Of a stretch of 64,000 nucleotides of DNA, positions 17,684-27,120 are shown one piece after another. Source of the stretch: Aquimarina aquimarini (GTDB lineage: Bacteria > Bacteroidota > Bacteroidia > Flavobacteriales > Flavobacteriaceae); contig NZ_OMKE01000005.1 in the NCBI RefSeq assembly GCF_900299535.1, positions 90,905-154,904 of the forward strand, given 5' to 3'. Position numbers and translations under genes: made by a program. Within the stretch, counting starts at the first letter, position 1, and every line of letters starts with the position of its first letter. The notes under the pieces were generated by a model. The model was not told the DNA's origin, ran no database searches, and saw nothing but the letters and a program-made list of their open reading frames with translations.

Positions 17684-20600
17684 TTATTTTGAAATAACGA
17701 AACTTCTAGTTACAATAGTTTCTTCTGCTATTATCCGAACAAAATATGTTCCAGCAGTAAGGTCACTTACATTAACTTGTTGTTTATTTTCTTCATTTTT
17801 AACTGTACGTACCAGTTGACCAAACATTGAAAAAATCTCCAAGCTTTGGATTGGTGCTTTATCTACAGATATATTCAAAATACCGTTATTTACAGGATTT
17901 GGCGACAATACAAATCTTTTATCATTTGCCTTGACATCTGTAAGCTCATAAGTATTTAATCGTACTCTTGCTCCTTGCACACAGAATTCTGTAATTTCTG
18001 AACTAGTAAACTGTCCTCCTGTTACAATTGTACCAGCACTACTTGATAAGGTATAAGAACCATTACCATATGAGCAGCAAATTCCATCACCAAAAGAATC
18101 TGATATTGTAAAAACAAAGTTACCTGCAGCTAATCCAGTAATCGCTTCTGTAACCGTTGATCCATCAGGGTTTGCTGTAGAATAACTTTTTGAAGCTACT
18201 GTTGTTCCTGCCGCATCTTTTAACATCCAAGAAGTTTCTTGTGGATAATTATCAAATGTTATATTTAATGTCAAATCACTTGCTGCACAGTTTCCTGCCG
18301 CTCCTGTAGAAAGCGATATTGCATCTATTGCAGCATCGGCTTGCCAAGTATTACCTGTTACTCTATTAAATCGTAATTGTACCCCTGAGCCAAGATAAGC
18401 TGCTAAATCTACGGTTGCTGTCTGCCAAGAGTTACCTTGATTTCCTGTTCTACTCCAAACACTTGTCCAAGTTACTCCTTCATCATTACTAACCTCTACA
18501 TCAAGTGATCCAAAGTTTGTTGCTCCAAACATGTGATACTTAAACGAAAATATTGCCGCTGTTGCATCATTAAGATCAAAACAAGGAGAATTAAGTATCG
18601 CTTGTTTACTAGGATACCCTGTTCCACTACCTGATGCTTCTACATATATATACGAAGTTCCATCTGCAGCACTTGAAGGACCAGTCCCATTTGAAGGAGT
18701 TCCTGCTGAATTTCTTGACCAATCAAGATTATCTCCTGACGCTTGAGTCCAAGCTCCTAAATTAGTTTCAAAACTCTCATTATAGGGCGCTACTAAACCG
18801 TTTAAACAACCTGGCCCTGTTGTACTTTCTAGTGTCGTTACACTTACTGTATTACTTGGCGCGGATTGGTTTCCTGCTGCATCTTTTGCTATTACATAAA
18901 ATGAATATGTGGTAAGAGGAGCTAATCCCATTACAGTGTATGACGCTGTAGAAGAATTACCGACTACGACATTATCTTGATAGATATCGTATCCTGTAAC
19001 ACCTATATTATCTGTAGATGCCCCCCAATTTAATGTAGTTTCTCTTGCTGTAGTACCTGAAGCTGCTAAATTAGCTGGAGTAGACGGCGGATCATTATCA
19101 ACAACTGCTGGCTCTATCTTAAAAGCAACTACATGACTTTTTCTCACATTTGGAGAAGGCCCTTTCATATATTCACTTATATGCCAGAATGTTTTATCGT
19201 CTAATGGATCTATTGTTAATTGCCCATAATCCCCATACCTACCATCACTTCGGTTATTTTGGCTGTCACCATTTGCAGAAACCTGCTCTGCTACAGTCAT
19301 GGTACCTAATGGGTCATTTGCTAATCTTCCTGTATATCGCAATGATGTATATACACTTGAGCTAACAACGGTATATGCAAGACCAATATTCCCTAATGAA
19401 TCCATTCCTATACTTCCACAAAAAGCACTTAATCCATCTGGCTGTGTATATGTTCCTTCTTGATAAATAGTCCATGGCTGACCATCTGCTGTTTGACGAA
19501 GTTCATACCAACGTATTCCTGCTAGACTATCTGTACCATTTAAATCAACTACAAAATTCATCACTACAGAATTATGTGATGGGAATCGTCTATAATTCGT
19601 CATATACATCATTGTTGCTTGAAGCGCATCTATATCTGGCCCATTACCAGGCTCATCCAGATTTTGAAAAGACCCATTATCAAAAACACTATCAAACGGT
19701 GCTGTATCAACCTGTTGTGGTGTTGAAATTGTAGAATTAGCAGGGGTTACCCAATCTACATCTATTGTCCATATTTTTAAGTGATCTTGAGTAACTCCTG
19801 TCCAACTATCATCTTGCAAGTATACTATTGGACATCCAACTCCCACTGGAGGCAATGTAGTTCCTGTTGCATTAAACCCTCCTGGACTGTAAAATCCATT
19901 AGTTTTGGCTCCAGGTAAAGAAAAACTAACCATTTGAGCATTTGCATCTCCTGCGATCATTTTATCACGTTCTACCGCAAATACAACATTATTGGTGTCG
20001 GGAGCATTTTGATCTTTATTGGCTGTAATATAATATCCATCACTCCAAATAGATAGTTTTTCATAATCAGGAAATGTTCCTGTATTAAATCTATAGGTTG
20101 ACCATCCATCATTTACTGGATCAGGACCTTTACAAACTGCTATCAAAAATCCATTAGGAGAATTACTAAACTCCATAATAATAAATCGATCTACAAAGTT
20201 ATCGTAGACAACAATGGGGTCTCCTAATGTTTCTCCAGGAAATAGTGTACCTAAGGATGCTTCTGCTAACAAAACATTACCAGATCTATCCAGAATACCA
20301 AAACCTGAATTAAATGCGTATACATAATGATTAGGACCAATTGCTCCTGTAGCATCATTCAGTACCGTTCCTACATGTGCATCAAAGGATGCTAATGGGG
20401 CTCTAATAGCCATTTTGCTAGCACTTTTTTGTTGCTCAATAAGGGGATCATTCCCTTTTGGAAATCCTTTTCCTGGTACCACAGTATTACTACCTCTGCG
20501 CTTTGGTGGCGCTACATGACCAAGACCTTTTGCTGAAATGATATTCTCCATCTTAGAAAGTGCAGGAATATCTCTTTTGTAAGCCGCTTTACCAACAGAA

Positions 20601-20686
20601 TTTGCCTTGACGGGACTTCCTTTTTGAGCTAGCAGTCCAAAACTGCAAAACACAAAAAATACTAGATAAATAAAATTTGTTTTCAT
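17684..20686 (-). CDS. Large secreted protein with FN3, MAM-like and T9SS type A sorting domains
   Basis: 1000-residue exported protein. It has a signal peptide (about 1-20, ending GLLAQ), then a large region without a named match (about 90-530, probably beta-rich; GAIGPNHYVYAFNSGFGI is typical of it), a fibronectin type III domain (about 535-620), a MAM-like jelly-roll domain (about 630-790), a repeat with DSFGDGICCSYGNGSY as seen in secreted flavobacterial hydrolases (about 795-900) and a C-terminal T9SS type A sorting domain (about 925-1000, ending GTYFVRIIAEETIVTRSFVISK-like). It is probably exported by the type IX system to the surface or medium. No catalytic motif is recognised. Confidence 0.85.
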   Translation of the reverse strand: MKTNFIYLVFFVFCSFGLLAQKGSPVKANSVGKAAYKRDIPALSKMENIISAKGLGHVAPPKRRGSNTVVPGKGFPKGNDPLIEQQKSASKMAIRAPLASFDAHVGTVLNDATGAIGPNHYVYAFNSGFGILDRSGNVLLAEASLGTLFPGETLGDPIVVYDNFVDRFIIMEFSNSPNGFLIAVCKGPDPVNDGWSTYRFNTGTFPDYEKLSIWSDGYYITANKDQNAPDTNNVVFAVERDKMIAGDANAQMVSFSLPGAKTNGFYSPGGFNATGTTLPPVGVGCPIVYLQDDSWTGVTQDHLKIWTIDVDWVTPANSTISTPQQVDTAPFDSVFDNGSFQNLDEPGNGPDIDALQATMMYMTNYRRFPSHNSVVMNFVVDLNGTDSLAGIRWYELRQTADGQPWTIYQEGTYTQPDGLSAFCGSIGMDSLGNIGLAYTVVSSSVYTSLRYTGRLANDPLGTMTVAEQVSANGDSQNNRSDGRYGDYGQLTIDPLDDKTFWHISEYMKGPSPNVRKSHVVAFKIEPAVVDNDPPSTPANLAASGTTARETTLNWGASTDNIGVTGYDIYQDNVVVGNSSTASYTVMGLAPLTTYSFYVIAKDAAGNQSAPSNTVSVTTLESTTGPGCLNGLVAPYNESFETNLGAWTQASGDNLDWSRNSAGTPSNGTGPSSAADGTSYIYVEASGSGTGYPSKQAILNSPCFDLNDATAAIFSFKYHMFGATNFGSLDVEVSNDEGVTWTSVWSRTGNQGNSWQTATVDLAAYLGSGVQLRFNRVTGNTWQADAAIDAISLSTGAAGNCAASDLTLNITFDNYPQETSWMLKDAAGTTVASKSYSTANPDGSTVTEAITGLAAGNFVFTISDSFGDGICCSYGNGSYTLSSSAGTIVTGGQFTSSEITEFCVQGARVRLNTYELTDVKANDKRFVLSPNPVNNGILNISVDKAPIQSLEIFSMFGQLVRTVKNEENKQQVNVSDLTAGTYFVRIIAEETIVTRSFVISK

Positions 20687-20921
20687 ATGTGTGAAATTTG
20701 GTTAACTGTTCGATTTTACACCATTTTTCAGCATAAGTAATAACGCTTATATTTTGAGGCAAAAAATATAAAAGCGTTTGTTGAATTCGGGAAGAATTAT
20801 TTCACACTATCTGACTCAGATAAATATAGAGCATTTTATCAAAAAACAAAAAAATAAACCCTTACAAAGCTCTTAAAAATAAGTATTTACACGCATTCCG
20901 TAATATTTATATGGGTTTTAC

Positions 20922-20953
20922 ACATTATTATTTTTACTCAAAAAGAATAATGT
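20922..20953 (-). terminator. Hairpin terminator after the coiled-coil barrel gene
   Basis: Eight pairs (ACATTATT at 20922-20929 with AATAATGT at 20946-20953), one mismatch, then five A-T pairs closing on a four-base loop. It lies just 3' of the stop at 20960. There is no long U run, but the position fits termination or 3' end protection. The remaining 20687-20921 stretch shows no gene. Confidence 0.55.
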
Positions 20954-20959
20954 CTAGTG

Positions 20960-22003
20960 TCAAAAATCAAATCGTAAACCTAATGACACATTATTTTGCT
21001 CAACCTCTGCATTCTTAAAAATAGGAGATATATCATATTTAGCATACAAAGACACATCACTAAAACCTATATAGGCACTTACTCCATATATTATTTTATT
21101 GGTATTATAATCTTTCTTAATTTTATCCTTAATACGATTTCCATTTTCTTTGTACTTTAGTTTCTGTCGAGTACTTATATTAAACCCTGCATACCCTCCT
21201 AACCCTATCCTAAATTTATTATTAGTATCGTATCGAATGCTATTTTCTGTTTCTTTTACTTTTGATGGACCTAATTCAAAATGCACAGGAATCACAAGAT
21301 TATCCATTCTAAATTTAGATTTATCTAATTCTACTCTAAATTCTTCTAACACAGTTTGATTACCATTTTCTACAAAATATTTATTATTTCTAATTTTTAA
21401 ACCATTTGAGGTGTATGAAATACCATATTTAACTCTTAAGAAATTTGTGTTTTTAAAGACTCTTGTTTTCCAAGCCCAACCTATTTCAAAAAATCGACTT
21501 CCTAAAATCCTATAGTCTGAATCTTCTAATGATTGCCCATCAACAATTGCATTATTAAACCCTAATGCCATTACTACACTAGATGTCGTACGCTTATCAT
21601 AAGGTATTTCCTTTTTATTCTGTTCTCTTAAATCTATCCCAAAAACTGTATATTTATTAATCTCATTCTTTGTTATCGAATTAAAAACCTCAACTCCGTT
21701 ACGTTCTAAAAGAGCTATTTTATTTTCTATAATCGCTATCCTATTTTCAATATTAAGAGCACGCTTCTTTGCTACTATTTCTTTATTTTGCTGAGCATCT
21801 TCTCGCGATATTTTATTATTCGCTAATTTTTCATTAATCTTTTCTACTTCCTTTTTTAGGGCATCTTTTTCTGTTTGTATAATGTATTCTTTTTGCTTTT
21901 CTAACTCCTCTATTTTTTGATCTTTATTTATTTCTTGAGCTGTTAACAATTGAGCAAAAAGCGTCATGGCCACGAATGTAGCAATTGTAATTAAGGTCTT
22001 CAT
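20960..22003 (-). CDS. Outer membrane beta-barrel protein with an N-terminal coiled coil
   Basis: 347 residues: signal peptide (about 1-22, ending LLTAQ), a charged heptad-like coiled coil (about 25-100, rich in K and E) and a C-terminal part of alternating hydrophobic strands ending SLGLRFDF, the usual end of a small outer membrane barrel. A periplasmic coiled coil in front of a barrel suggests a sensor or scaffold, but no specific function is recognised. It lies downstream of an ECF sigma factor and a putative anti-sigma protein and may be a target of that sigma factor. Confidence 0.75.
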   Translation of the reverse strand: MKTLITIATFVAMTLFAQLLTAQEINKDQKIEELEKQKEYIIQTEKDALKKEVEKINEKLANNKISREDAQQNKEIVAKKRALNIENRIAIIENKIALLERNGVEVFNSITKNEINKYTVFGIDLREQNKKEIPYDKRTTSSVVMALGFNNAIVDGQSLEDSDYRILGSRFFEIGWAWKTRVFKNTNFLRVKYGISYTSNGLKIRNNKYFVENGNQTVLEEFRVELDKSKFRMDNLVIPVHFELGPSKVKETENSIRYDTNNKFRIGLGGYAGFNISTRQKLKYKENGNRIKDKIKKDYNTNKIIYGVSAYIGFSDVSLYAKYDISPIFKNAEVEQNNVSLGLRFDF

Positions 22004-22026
22004 TTTTTAAGAATTTTGATTTTTGC

Positions 22027-22059
22027 AATCCCTCTCTCTTTCTATAGGAGAGAGAGATT
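22027..22059 (-). terminator. GA/CT-rich hairpin between the anti-sigma-like gene and the barrel gene
   Basis: AATCCCTCTCTC at 22027-22038 pairs with the inverted copy ending at 22059, twelve positions with one mismatch, leaving an eight- to nine-base loop. It lies 26 bases after the stop at 22085. It has no U tract on the minus strand, so it could be a weak or partial terminator between two parts of an operon, or a mRNA-stabilising stem. Confidence 0.5.
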
Positions 22060-22084
22060 ACTAATTATTGATTGATGAATGATA

Positions 22085-22900
22085 TTATTGATTTCTTTCT
22101 ACTACGGCAGTTTTAACTTTTTGAAACCCTCTTTTAAGTGCTTCAAAAACACGTTGCTTAAACTTTTCATCAAGTTCTTGCTCTACATCTTGTAAAAGAA
22201 TTGATGCATTTACCATTACTGAGTTACCGTTTTTTTCTATTGCAATTTCCTTTTGAGCTTTCTGTAACAATATATCTATTTCTTTATCACTTATCTGGAT
22301 TTTGTTCTTTTGAAGCTCTTTGATTTCTGCAACAACTCCTGCTATTTTATTTTCTATCACCAAGGAGTCTATAAACCCTGCTTGCTTTTTGGTATGCAAG
22401 GGTTTGTCGCTTACCATTATTTTACGATCATATTTATGATTACTGAATATTTTTTCATCTACAGTATCATTAAAAATCGTTGCATTTGAAACAATTCTTT
22501 CTTTGTGAATTGCTTTTTTACTTTGTGATAAAGATATATCCAGCTTATTAGCTGTGGTATCATTTTCTAAAACATCGGTATTATCTTGAATTCTTTTTTC
22601 TAATACTTTATCATAAACTACTTCTACACCTTCTTTTTCTATAATTTCTTTATTACTATCAACAAATTGAGAACCTGTTGGCTCTTCTTCTGAATTTTTA
22701 TCTACCACAATAGCAGTTGTAATTAGCATCACAACACAAATAGCAACAACCTTATACCACAAATTTCTTTTACTGTATCGTTGCTTACCTTGAACATTGC
22801 TAAGCTTATCTTCTAATCTCTCCCATGAGTTAGCTGAAGGCTGTATAGTACGTTGCCCTAATTTTTCCTTCATCTTATCTTCAAATTTCAATGGCGCCAT
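22085..22900 (-). CDS. Putative anti-sigma or sigma-associated membrane protein
   Basis: 271-residue protein with one transmembrane helix (about 50-66, VVAICVVMLITTAIVV), a short cytoplasmic N-terminus (FEDKMKEKLGQRTIQPSANSWERLEDKL) and a charged periplasmic part of about 200 residues. The first 20 bases overlap the end of the ECF sigma gene. An overlapping single-pass membrane protein next to an ECF sigma is the usual arrangement for an anti-sigma factor, and the PSANSWERLEDKL segment is common in such flavobacterial proteins. No zinc-finger anti-sigma motif is seen, so the role is inferred from context. Confidence 0.6.
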   Translation of the reverse strand: MAPLKFEDKMKEKLGQRTIQPSANSWERLEDKLSNVQGKQRYSKRNLWYKVVAICVVMLITTAIVVDKNSEEEPTGSQFVDSNKEIIEKEGVEVVYDKVLEKRIQDNTDVLENDTTANKLDISLSQSKKAIHKERIVSNATIFNDTVDEKIFSNHKYDRKIMVSDKPLHTKKQAGFIDSLVIENKIAGVVAEIKELQKNKIQISDKEIDILLQKAQKEIAIEKNGNSVMVNASILLQDVEQELDEKFKQRVFEALKRGFQKVKTAVVERNQ

Positions 22901-23450
22901 TACTTATATTATTTTGTTTATTTAATTTTTGCTGTAGCATTTTTCTAGCCTTAAAGAGTTGAGATTTTGAGGTACCTTCTGAAATTTCTAACATTTTTGC
23001 TATTTCTCTATGTTTATACCCTTCTATAGCATACAATACAAACACAACTTTATACCCTTCTGGTAAATTATCTATCAATTCTTGTATTTGATCTACCTCT
23101 AATTCTGTATTAATATTATTATGAGATTCTTCATGATAGTTTGTTATTTCTTCTATAAACAAGACCCGTTTTTCTTTTCTTAAAAAAGAAATTGATTCAT
23201 TAATCATAATTCTTCTTACCCATCCCTCAAAATTTCCTTCGAACCTAAATTTATCTATATTCATAAAAACCTTCAAAAACCCACTCAACATTACTTCTTC
23301 TGCAAAATGAATATCTTTTATGTACTGTCTGCATACACTTAGCATCTTGGGAGCATGTTTATTGTACAACTGACGTTGCGCATCATGATGCTGTTTTGCA
23401 GCTTTTTTTATAAGCTGAGTCTCGTTTTTATAAAACTGAATAACTTTCAA
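22881..23450 (-). CDS. ECF-type RNA polymerase sigma factor
   Basis: Sigma-70 family factor of the extracytoplasmic function group, 189 residues. Region 2 is LYNKHAPKMLSVCRQYIKD through FEGWVRRIMINE (about 30-95). Region 4 is LPEGYKVVFVLYAIEGYKHR plus EISEGTSKSQLFKARKML (about 130-180). I choose the TTG at 23450, giving (M)KVIQFYKNE, because it fits the family N-terminus. The frame closes with a stop just before another TTG at 23462, and the first ATG would delete part of region 2. It overlaps the next gene by 20 bases. A rare start codon would keep expression low. Confidence 0.87.
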   Translation of the reverse strand: MKVIQFYKNETQLIKKAAKQHHDAQRQLYNKHAPKMLSVCRQYIKDIHFAEEVMLSGFLKVFMNIDKFRFEGNFEGWVRRIMINESISFLRKEKRVLFIEEITNYHEESHNNINTELEVDQIQELIDNLPEGYKVVFVLYAIEGYKHREIAKMLEISEGTSKSQLFKARKMLQQKLNKQNNISNGAIEI

Positions 23451-23622
23451 TAATAAGATCAATTAGTTTGAACCCTTCTTTTACATAGACGGTAATAAAA
23501 ACAAAAAGGTTGCCTGGTTTATTTTTTTCTGTTTTTAATACAGAAATAACTTCTTTAAAAAAAAGAAACAGGATAGTTACTACACGTGGCTATAAGATTT
23601 TATATCCAGCAAAAAGTGGGAA

Positions 23623-24600
23623 TTATTTTTTTCGATCGATTACATAATCAACCATTAACTCTAAGGATGATTTATAATCTGAATCTGGATATTCTGATAA
23701 AATAGTAAGTGCTTCATTTTTGAATTGATGCATTATAGTAATAGCATACTCTAATCCTCCACTTATCTTTACAAAGTCTATAACTTGCTTAACTCTCTTT
23801 TTATCTTTATTATGATTCTTTACAGAGTTGATAAGCCATTTCTTTTTCTCCTTACTACAATGATTTAATGTATATATAAGAGGTAATGTCATTTTTTGCT
23901 CTTTTATATCAATCCCTGTTGGTTTACCTATAGCAGTATCTCCATAATCAAATAAATCATCTTTTATCTGAAAAGCCATACCTATAAGTTCCCCAAATCT
24001 TCTCATTTTCTGAACATTATCTGAATCAGGAGCTACAGAACAAGCCCCTAAACCACAACAAGCAGCAATCAGTGTTGCTGTTTTCTGACGTATGATCTCA
24101 TAATACACTTCTTCTGTAATATCAAGACTTCTGGCTTTCTCGATTTGTAGCAACTCTCCTTCACTCATTTCTCTAACAGCTACCGAGATAATTTTTAATA
24201 AATCAAAATCTCCATGATCTATTGAGAGCAACAAACCTTTTGATAGTAGGTAATCTCCAACTAAGACTGCTATTTTATTTTTCCACAATGCATTGATAGA
24301 AAAAAAGCCTCGTCTCTGATTTGAATCATCAACCACATCATCATGAACCAAAGTTGCTGTGTGTATTAATTCTATTACAGAAGCTCCCCTATATGTACGC
24401 TCATTAACATCTCCTCCTGAAACCATTTTGGCCACGAGAAAAACAAACATAGGTCGCATTTGCTTACCTTTTCTATTTACAATATAATGGGTAATTCTAT
24501 TAAGTAAGGCTACCTTGGATGTCATTGATTCTGAAAACTTTTGCTCAAAAAGCTCCATTTCATCAACGATCGGTAGTTTTATTTGTTCTACAACTTTCAA
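23623..24600 (-). CDS. Polyprenyl diphosphate synthase (trans-isoprenyl)
   Basis: 325-residue head-to-tail isoprenyl chain synthase, cytoplasmic, making a long isoprenyl diphosphate (probably the side chain of menaquinone). First aspartate-rich motif VHDDVVDDSNQRRG (about 90-103) and second motif KDDLFDYG (about 216-223), with the basic GKQMRP segment near residue 45. Residues before the first motif that set chain length include bulky-free LIHTATL, as in long-chain enzymes, but exact product length cannot be read. It lies between the ECF sigma unit and rlmN with its own gap on each side. Confidence 0.9.
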   Translation of the reverse strand: MKVVEQIKLPIVDEMELFEQKFSESMTSKVALLNRITHYIVNRKGKQMRPMFVFLVAKMVSGGDVNERTYRGASVIELIHTATLVHDDVVDDSNQRRGFFSINALWKNKIAVLVGDYLLSKGLLLSIDHGDFDLLKIISVAVREMSEGELLQIEKARSLDITEEVYYEIIRQKTATLIAACCGLGACSVAPDSDNVQKMRRFGELIGMAFQIKDDLFDYGDTAIGKPTGIDIKEQKMTLPLIYTLNHCSKEKKKWLINSVKNHNKDKKRVKQVIDFVKISGGLEYAITIMHQFKNEALTILSEYPDSDYKSSLELMVDYVIDRKK

Positions 24601-24736
24601 TATGTGGTACTTGATTCTGTTTGAAAAATGTACTGCGAAGATAATGTAAATAGTTTTTCTTTGAAACCTATCTTATTTTTATATTATAGATATTGCTATT
24701 AATTCTTTTTATAAGATCATTATCTTAGAAAAAAAA

Positions 24737-25777
24737 TTAAGTCTTATTAGCTAATTGACCACAAGCAGCATCAATATCTTTTCCCCGACTACGACGTACA
24801 TTTACCACTATCCCTCTAGACTCCAACCCCTTAATATAATTGTTTAATGCTTCTGATGATGCTTGCTGAAATCCATCATCATCAATTGGATTATATTCTA
24901 TAAGATTTACCTTGCAAGGCACATACGCACAAAAAGAAATCAGAGCGTCTATATCTTTTTTTCTATCATTTATCCCTTTCCAAACCACATATTCGTATGT
25001 AATTCTGCTTTTGGTTTTTTCATACCAATATTCAAGTGATTCCCGAAGATCTGACAATGGAAATTTTTGATTAAAAGGCATGATTGAAGTACGCACTTCA
25101 TCTATTGCTGAATGTAAAGAAACTGCTAGTTTGAATTTTACATCATCATCAGCCATTTTCTTTATCATTTTTGGAACACCCGAAGTGGATAACGTAATTC
25201 TTCTAGGAGACATAGCCAATCCTTCTGGAGAAGTAATTTTATCAATAGCTTTGAGTACATTTTTGTAATTCATCAAGGGTTCTCCCATACCCATAAATAC
25301 TATATTAGACAATGGTCGACTATGATACAACCTACTTTCTTTATCAATTGCCATTACCTGATCATAAATCTCATCAGGATTGAGATTCCTCATCCTTTTT
25401 AATCGAGCTGTAGCACAAAACTTACAATCCAAACTACATCCAACCTGAGATGACACACATGCTGTAGTTCTTGTTGGAGTAGGGATCAATACAGATTCTA
25501 CAATCAACCCATCATGTAATCTTACTGCATTTTTTATAGTACCGTCAGTACTACGTTGCATTTGATCAACTCTAATATGATTAATAACAAAATTTTCTTC
25601 CAACATTTTTCTAGTAGTCTTAGAGATATTTGTCATATCCTCAAAACTATGAGCTCCTTTATTCCAAAGCCACTCATACACCTGATTCCCTCGAAAAGGT
25701 TTATCATTATTATCTTGAAAAAACAGTCGCAACTGATCTTTTGTTAACGTCCTTATATCTTTTTTCTTCATTGTCAT
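24737..25777 (-). CDS. rlmN: RlmN, 23S rRNA/tRNA adenine C2-methyltransferase
   Basis: Radical SAM enzyme that makes 2-methyladenosine at A2503 of 23S rRNA and A37 of some tRNAs. The 346-residue protein has the CxxxCxxC cluster motif in CSLDCKFCATA (about 118-128), GMGEPLMNY, LHSAIDEVR and the C-terminal catalytic cysteine in DAACGQL. The start is ATG at 25777 or at 25771 (two codons later). A TACTTTTG box at 25792-25785 would place the transcription start almost on the first ATG. Confidence 0.95.
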   Translation of the reverse strand: MTMKKKDIRTLTKDQLRLFFQDNNDKPFRGNQVYEWLWNKGAHSFEDMTNISKTTRKMLEENFVINHIRVDQMQRSTDGTIKNAVRLHDGLIVESVLIPTPTRTTACVSSQVGCSLDCKFCATARLKRMRNLNPDEIYDQVMAIDKESRLYHSRPLSNIVFMGMGEPLMNYKNVLKAIDKITSPEGLAMSPRRITLSTSGVPKMIKKMADDDVKFKLAVSLHSAIDEVRTSIMPFNQKFPLSDLRESLEYWYEKTKSRITYEYVVWKGINDRKKDIDALISFCAYVPCKVNLIEYNPIDDDGFQQASSEALNNYIKGLESRGIVVNVRRSRGKDIDAACGQLANKT

Positions 25778-25784
25778 ACTTTTG

Positions 25785-25792
25785 CAAAAGTA
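25785..25792 (-). promoter_or_regulatory. Putative -7 element of rlmN (very short leader)
   Basis: The minus strand reads TACTTTTG, a full match to TAnnTTTG. The expected start of transcription, six to seven bases on, is about 25779, two bases before one ATG and eight before the next. No -33 TTG is visible. Confidence 0.45.
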
Positions 25793-25847
25793 AAAAGATA
25801 AACTGGTACTCTGATAGTCATCTTAATTCTTTATTAGAATTATCAAA

Positions 25848-25880
25848 AAAACCTCAAGTATATGCCATACCTGAGGTTTT
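25848..25880 (-). terminator. Intrinsic terminator of the CHI-like/DUF2147 gene
   Basis: AAAACCTCA pairs with TGAGGTTTT, then one mismatch and four more pairs around the loop. On the minus strand the stem runs directly into TTTTTTT, so this is a standard Rho-independent terminator. It lies 22 bases after the stop at 25902. Confidence 0.8.
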
Positions 25881-25901
25881 AATTATTTGATTATGATATC
25901 C

Positions 25902-26825
25902 TTATTTCTTTACTCTTTTCCACACGTGACTTCCTCCTCCTTTATACTTCATATTGAGTATATCTTTATCTTCTGCATCTATCCATATTTGGCATTCTGA
26001 AACTTCACCTGTCTTGATATCTGTATATTTACCATTTATGTATCTATCTCCTTTTAGTTTCAATCCTTTCATGATAACTAATCCTTCTACATTTTGGTTT
26101 TTATCAGCTCCTTGGCATTCATAACAAACAGCATCTCTTTCTGATATACGCATCATTCTTTGGATAGAACCATATACTTGTTTTTTAATAACATATAATT
26201 GAACTATACTAAGAGCTACTCCTGTTTTTTTATCATATGTTTTCCATCTTCCCAAAATAGGATTTGGCTCAAATGATGCTAATAAATTCTCCTTTAACTT
26301 TTCGTCTACAGGGTTTTCTCCTAACCATATTTTGAATAAAGCCTTTTTAAATTCTTTACTATTTATAGTCCCTAATGCCTTTTTATTTTTATACAATGTT
26401 AATTTACCGCCTTTTACATAAAGGATTTTGAAAATATCAAACTTATTTATCTCATTAGGAATAAGGTGTAAAAAGTCTCGTATTTGATTTTCAAAAAGAT
26501 AACTATTTCCATCTGTCGCTCTTTCTAATCCATTTCTTATCAAATCTTTAAAATCACTATCTGAAATAGAAGAGGAAGTAATCTTAATAGTAATAGCCAT
26601 CGTTGCATCTTTATCTGCTACCATAATACCATCTTCTACTCCTTCTACTTCAAAATCTAAATATAATGCCATTGCATACAATTTTTCTCTTGCTCCTGCA
26701 CCATTGAGTATAAGTTCTGATCCTTCAAAAACATCAACATCATTAAAACGGATATCTCCTACTTGGGTTTGGGCATAAGAAAATATAGCATAAAAAAACA
26801 CTATGTAGTACATTAATTTTTTCAT
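25902..26825 (-). CDS. Exported chalcone isomerase-like domain fused to DUF2147
   Basis: 307 residues: signal peptide (about 1-18, ending FSYAQ), a chalcone isomerase-like domain (about 20-180; GAGAREKLYAMALYLDF is its typical first segment, where bacterial members act as putative fatty acid or small hydrophobic ligand binders), and a C-terminal DUF2147 domain (about 190-307; begins ILGRWKTYDKKTG, contains CYECQGADKNQNVEGLVIM and ends SHVWKRVK). Both halves occur as separate small exported proteins elsewhere, so this is a two-domain fusion of unknown role. The start is ATG at 26825. Confidence 0.82.
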   Translation of the reverse strand: MKKLMYYIVFFYAIFSYAQTQVGDIRFNDVDVFEGSELILNGAGAREKLYAMALYLDFEVEGVEDGIMVADKDATMAITIKITSSSISDSDFKDLIRNGLERATDGNSYLFENQIRDFLHLIPNEINKFDIFKILYVKGGKLTLYKNKKALGTINSKEFKKALFKIWLGENPVDEKLKENLLASFEPNPILGRWKTYDKKTGVALSIVQLYVIKKQVYGSIQRMMRISERDAVCYECQGADKNQNVEGLVIMKGLKLKGDRYINGKYTDIKTGEVSECQIWIDAEDKDILNMKYKGGGSHVWKRVKK

Positions 26826-27065
26826 TCTTTAATTTAGGTTTAGTTCTTCTTTAATTTATTTGGAACACACAAAAAAACAACACTTATCTATAAAAGTGGC
26901 TTTTACAAGCTTTATCTAGGCCTTTTTTTCGATAAAAATCAATATTAATCGTTTTTCGGTAATTATGTTTTACGGTTTTACCATAATTTTTTTGAGGACA
27001 CAAAACTATCATTTTTTCGCAAAAAAAACAACTCAATACGCTAATTTTCAGAAATATACAGTATG

Positions 27066-27098
27066 AAACCCTGTTGAATACGAAATTCAACAGGGTTT
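27066..27098 (-). terminator. Hairpin terminator after queA
   Basis: A perfect 13-bp stem, AAACCCTGTTGAA at 27066-27078 with its inverted copy at 27086-27098, and a seven-base loop. It lies 22 bases after the queA stop at 27121. The outer A/T pairs can act as the U tract in either direction. The remaining 26826-27065 stretch contains no supported gene. Confidence 0.75.
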
Positions 27099-27120
27099 TC
27101 ACAATATATTTCGCTTATTA

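Noticed and set aside
23526..23546. Hairpin TTTCTGT/ACAGAAA after the isoprenyl synthase gene as a terminator
   Set aside because: Short A/T-rich stem with the homopolymer on the wrong side for the minus-strand transcript.
26884..27102. A 72-residue open frame in the gap between queA and the CHI-like gene
   Set aside because: It starts inside the queA terminator hairpin, has an odd composition and resembles no family; treated as chance.
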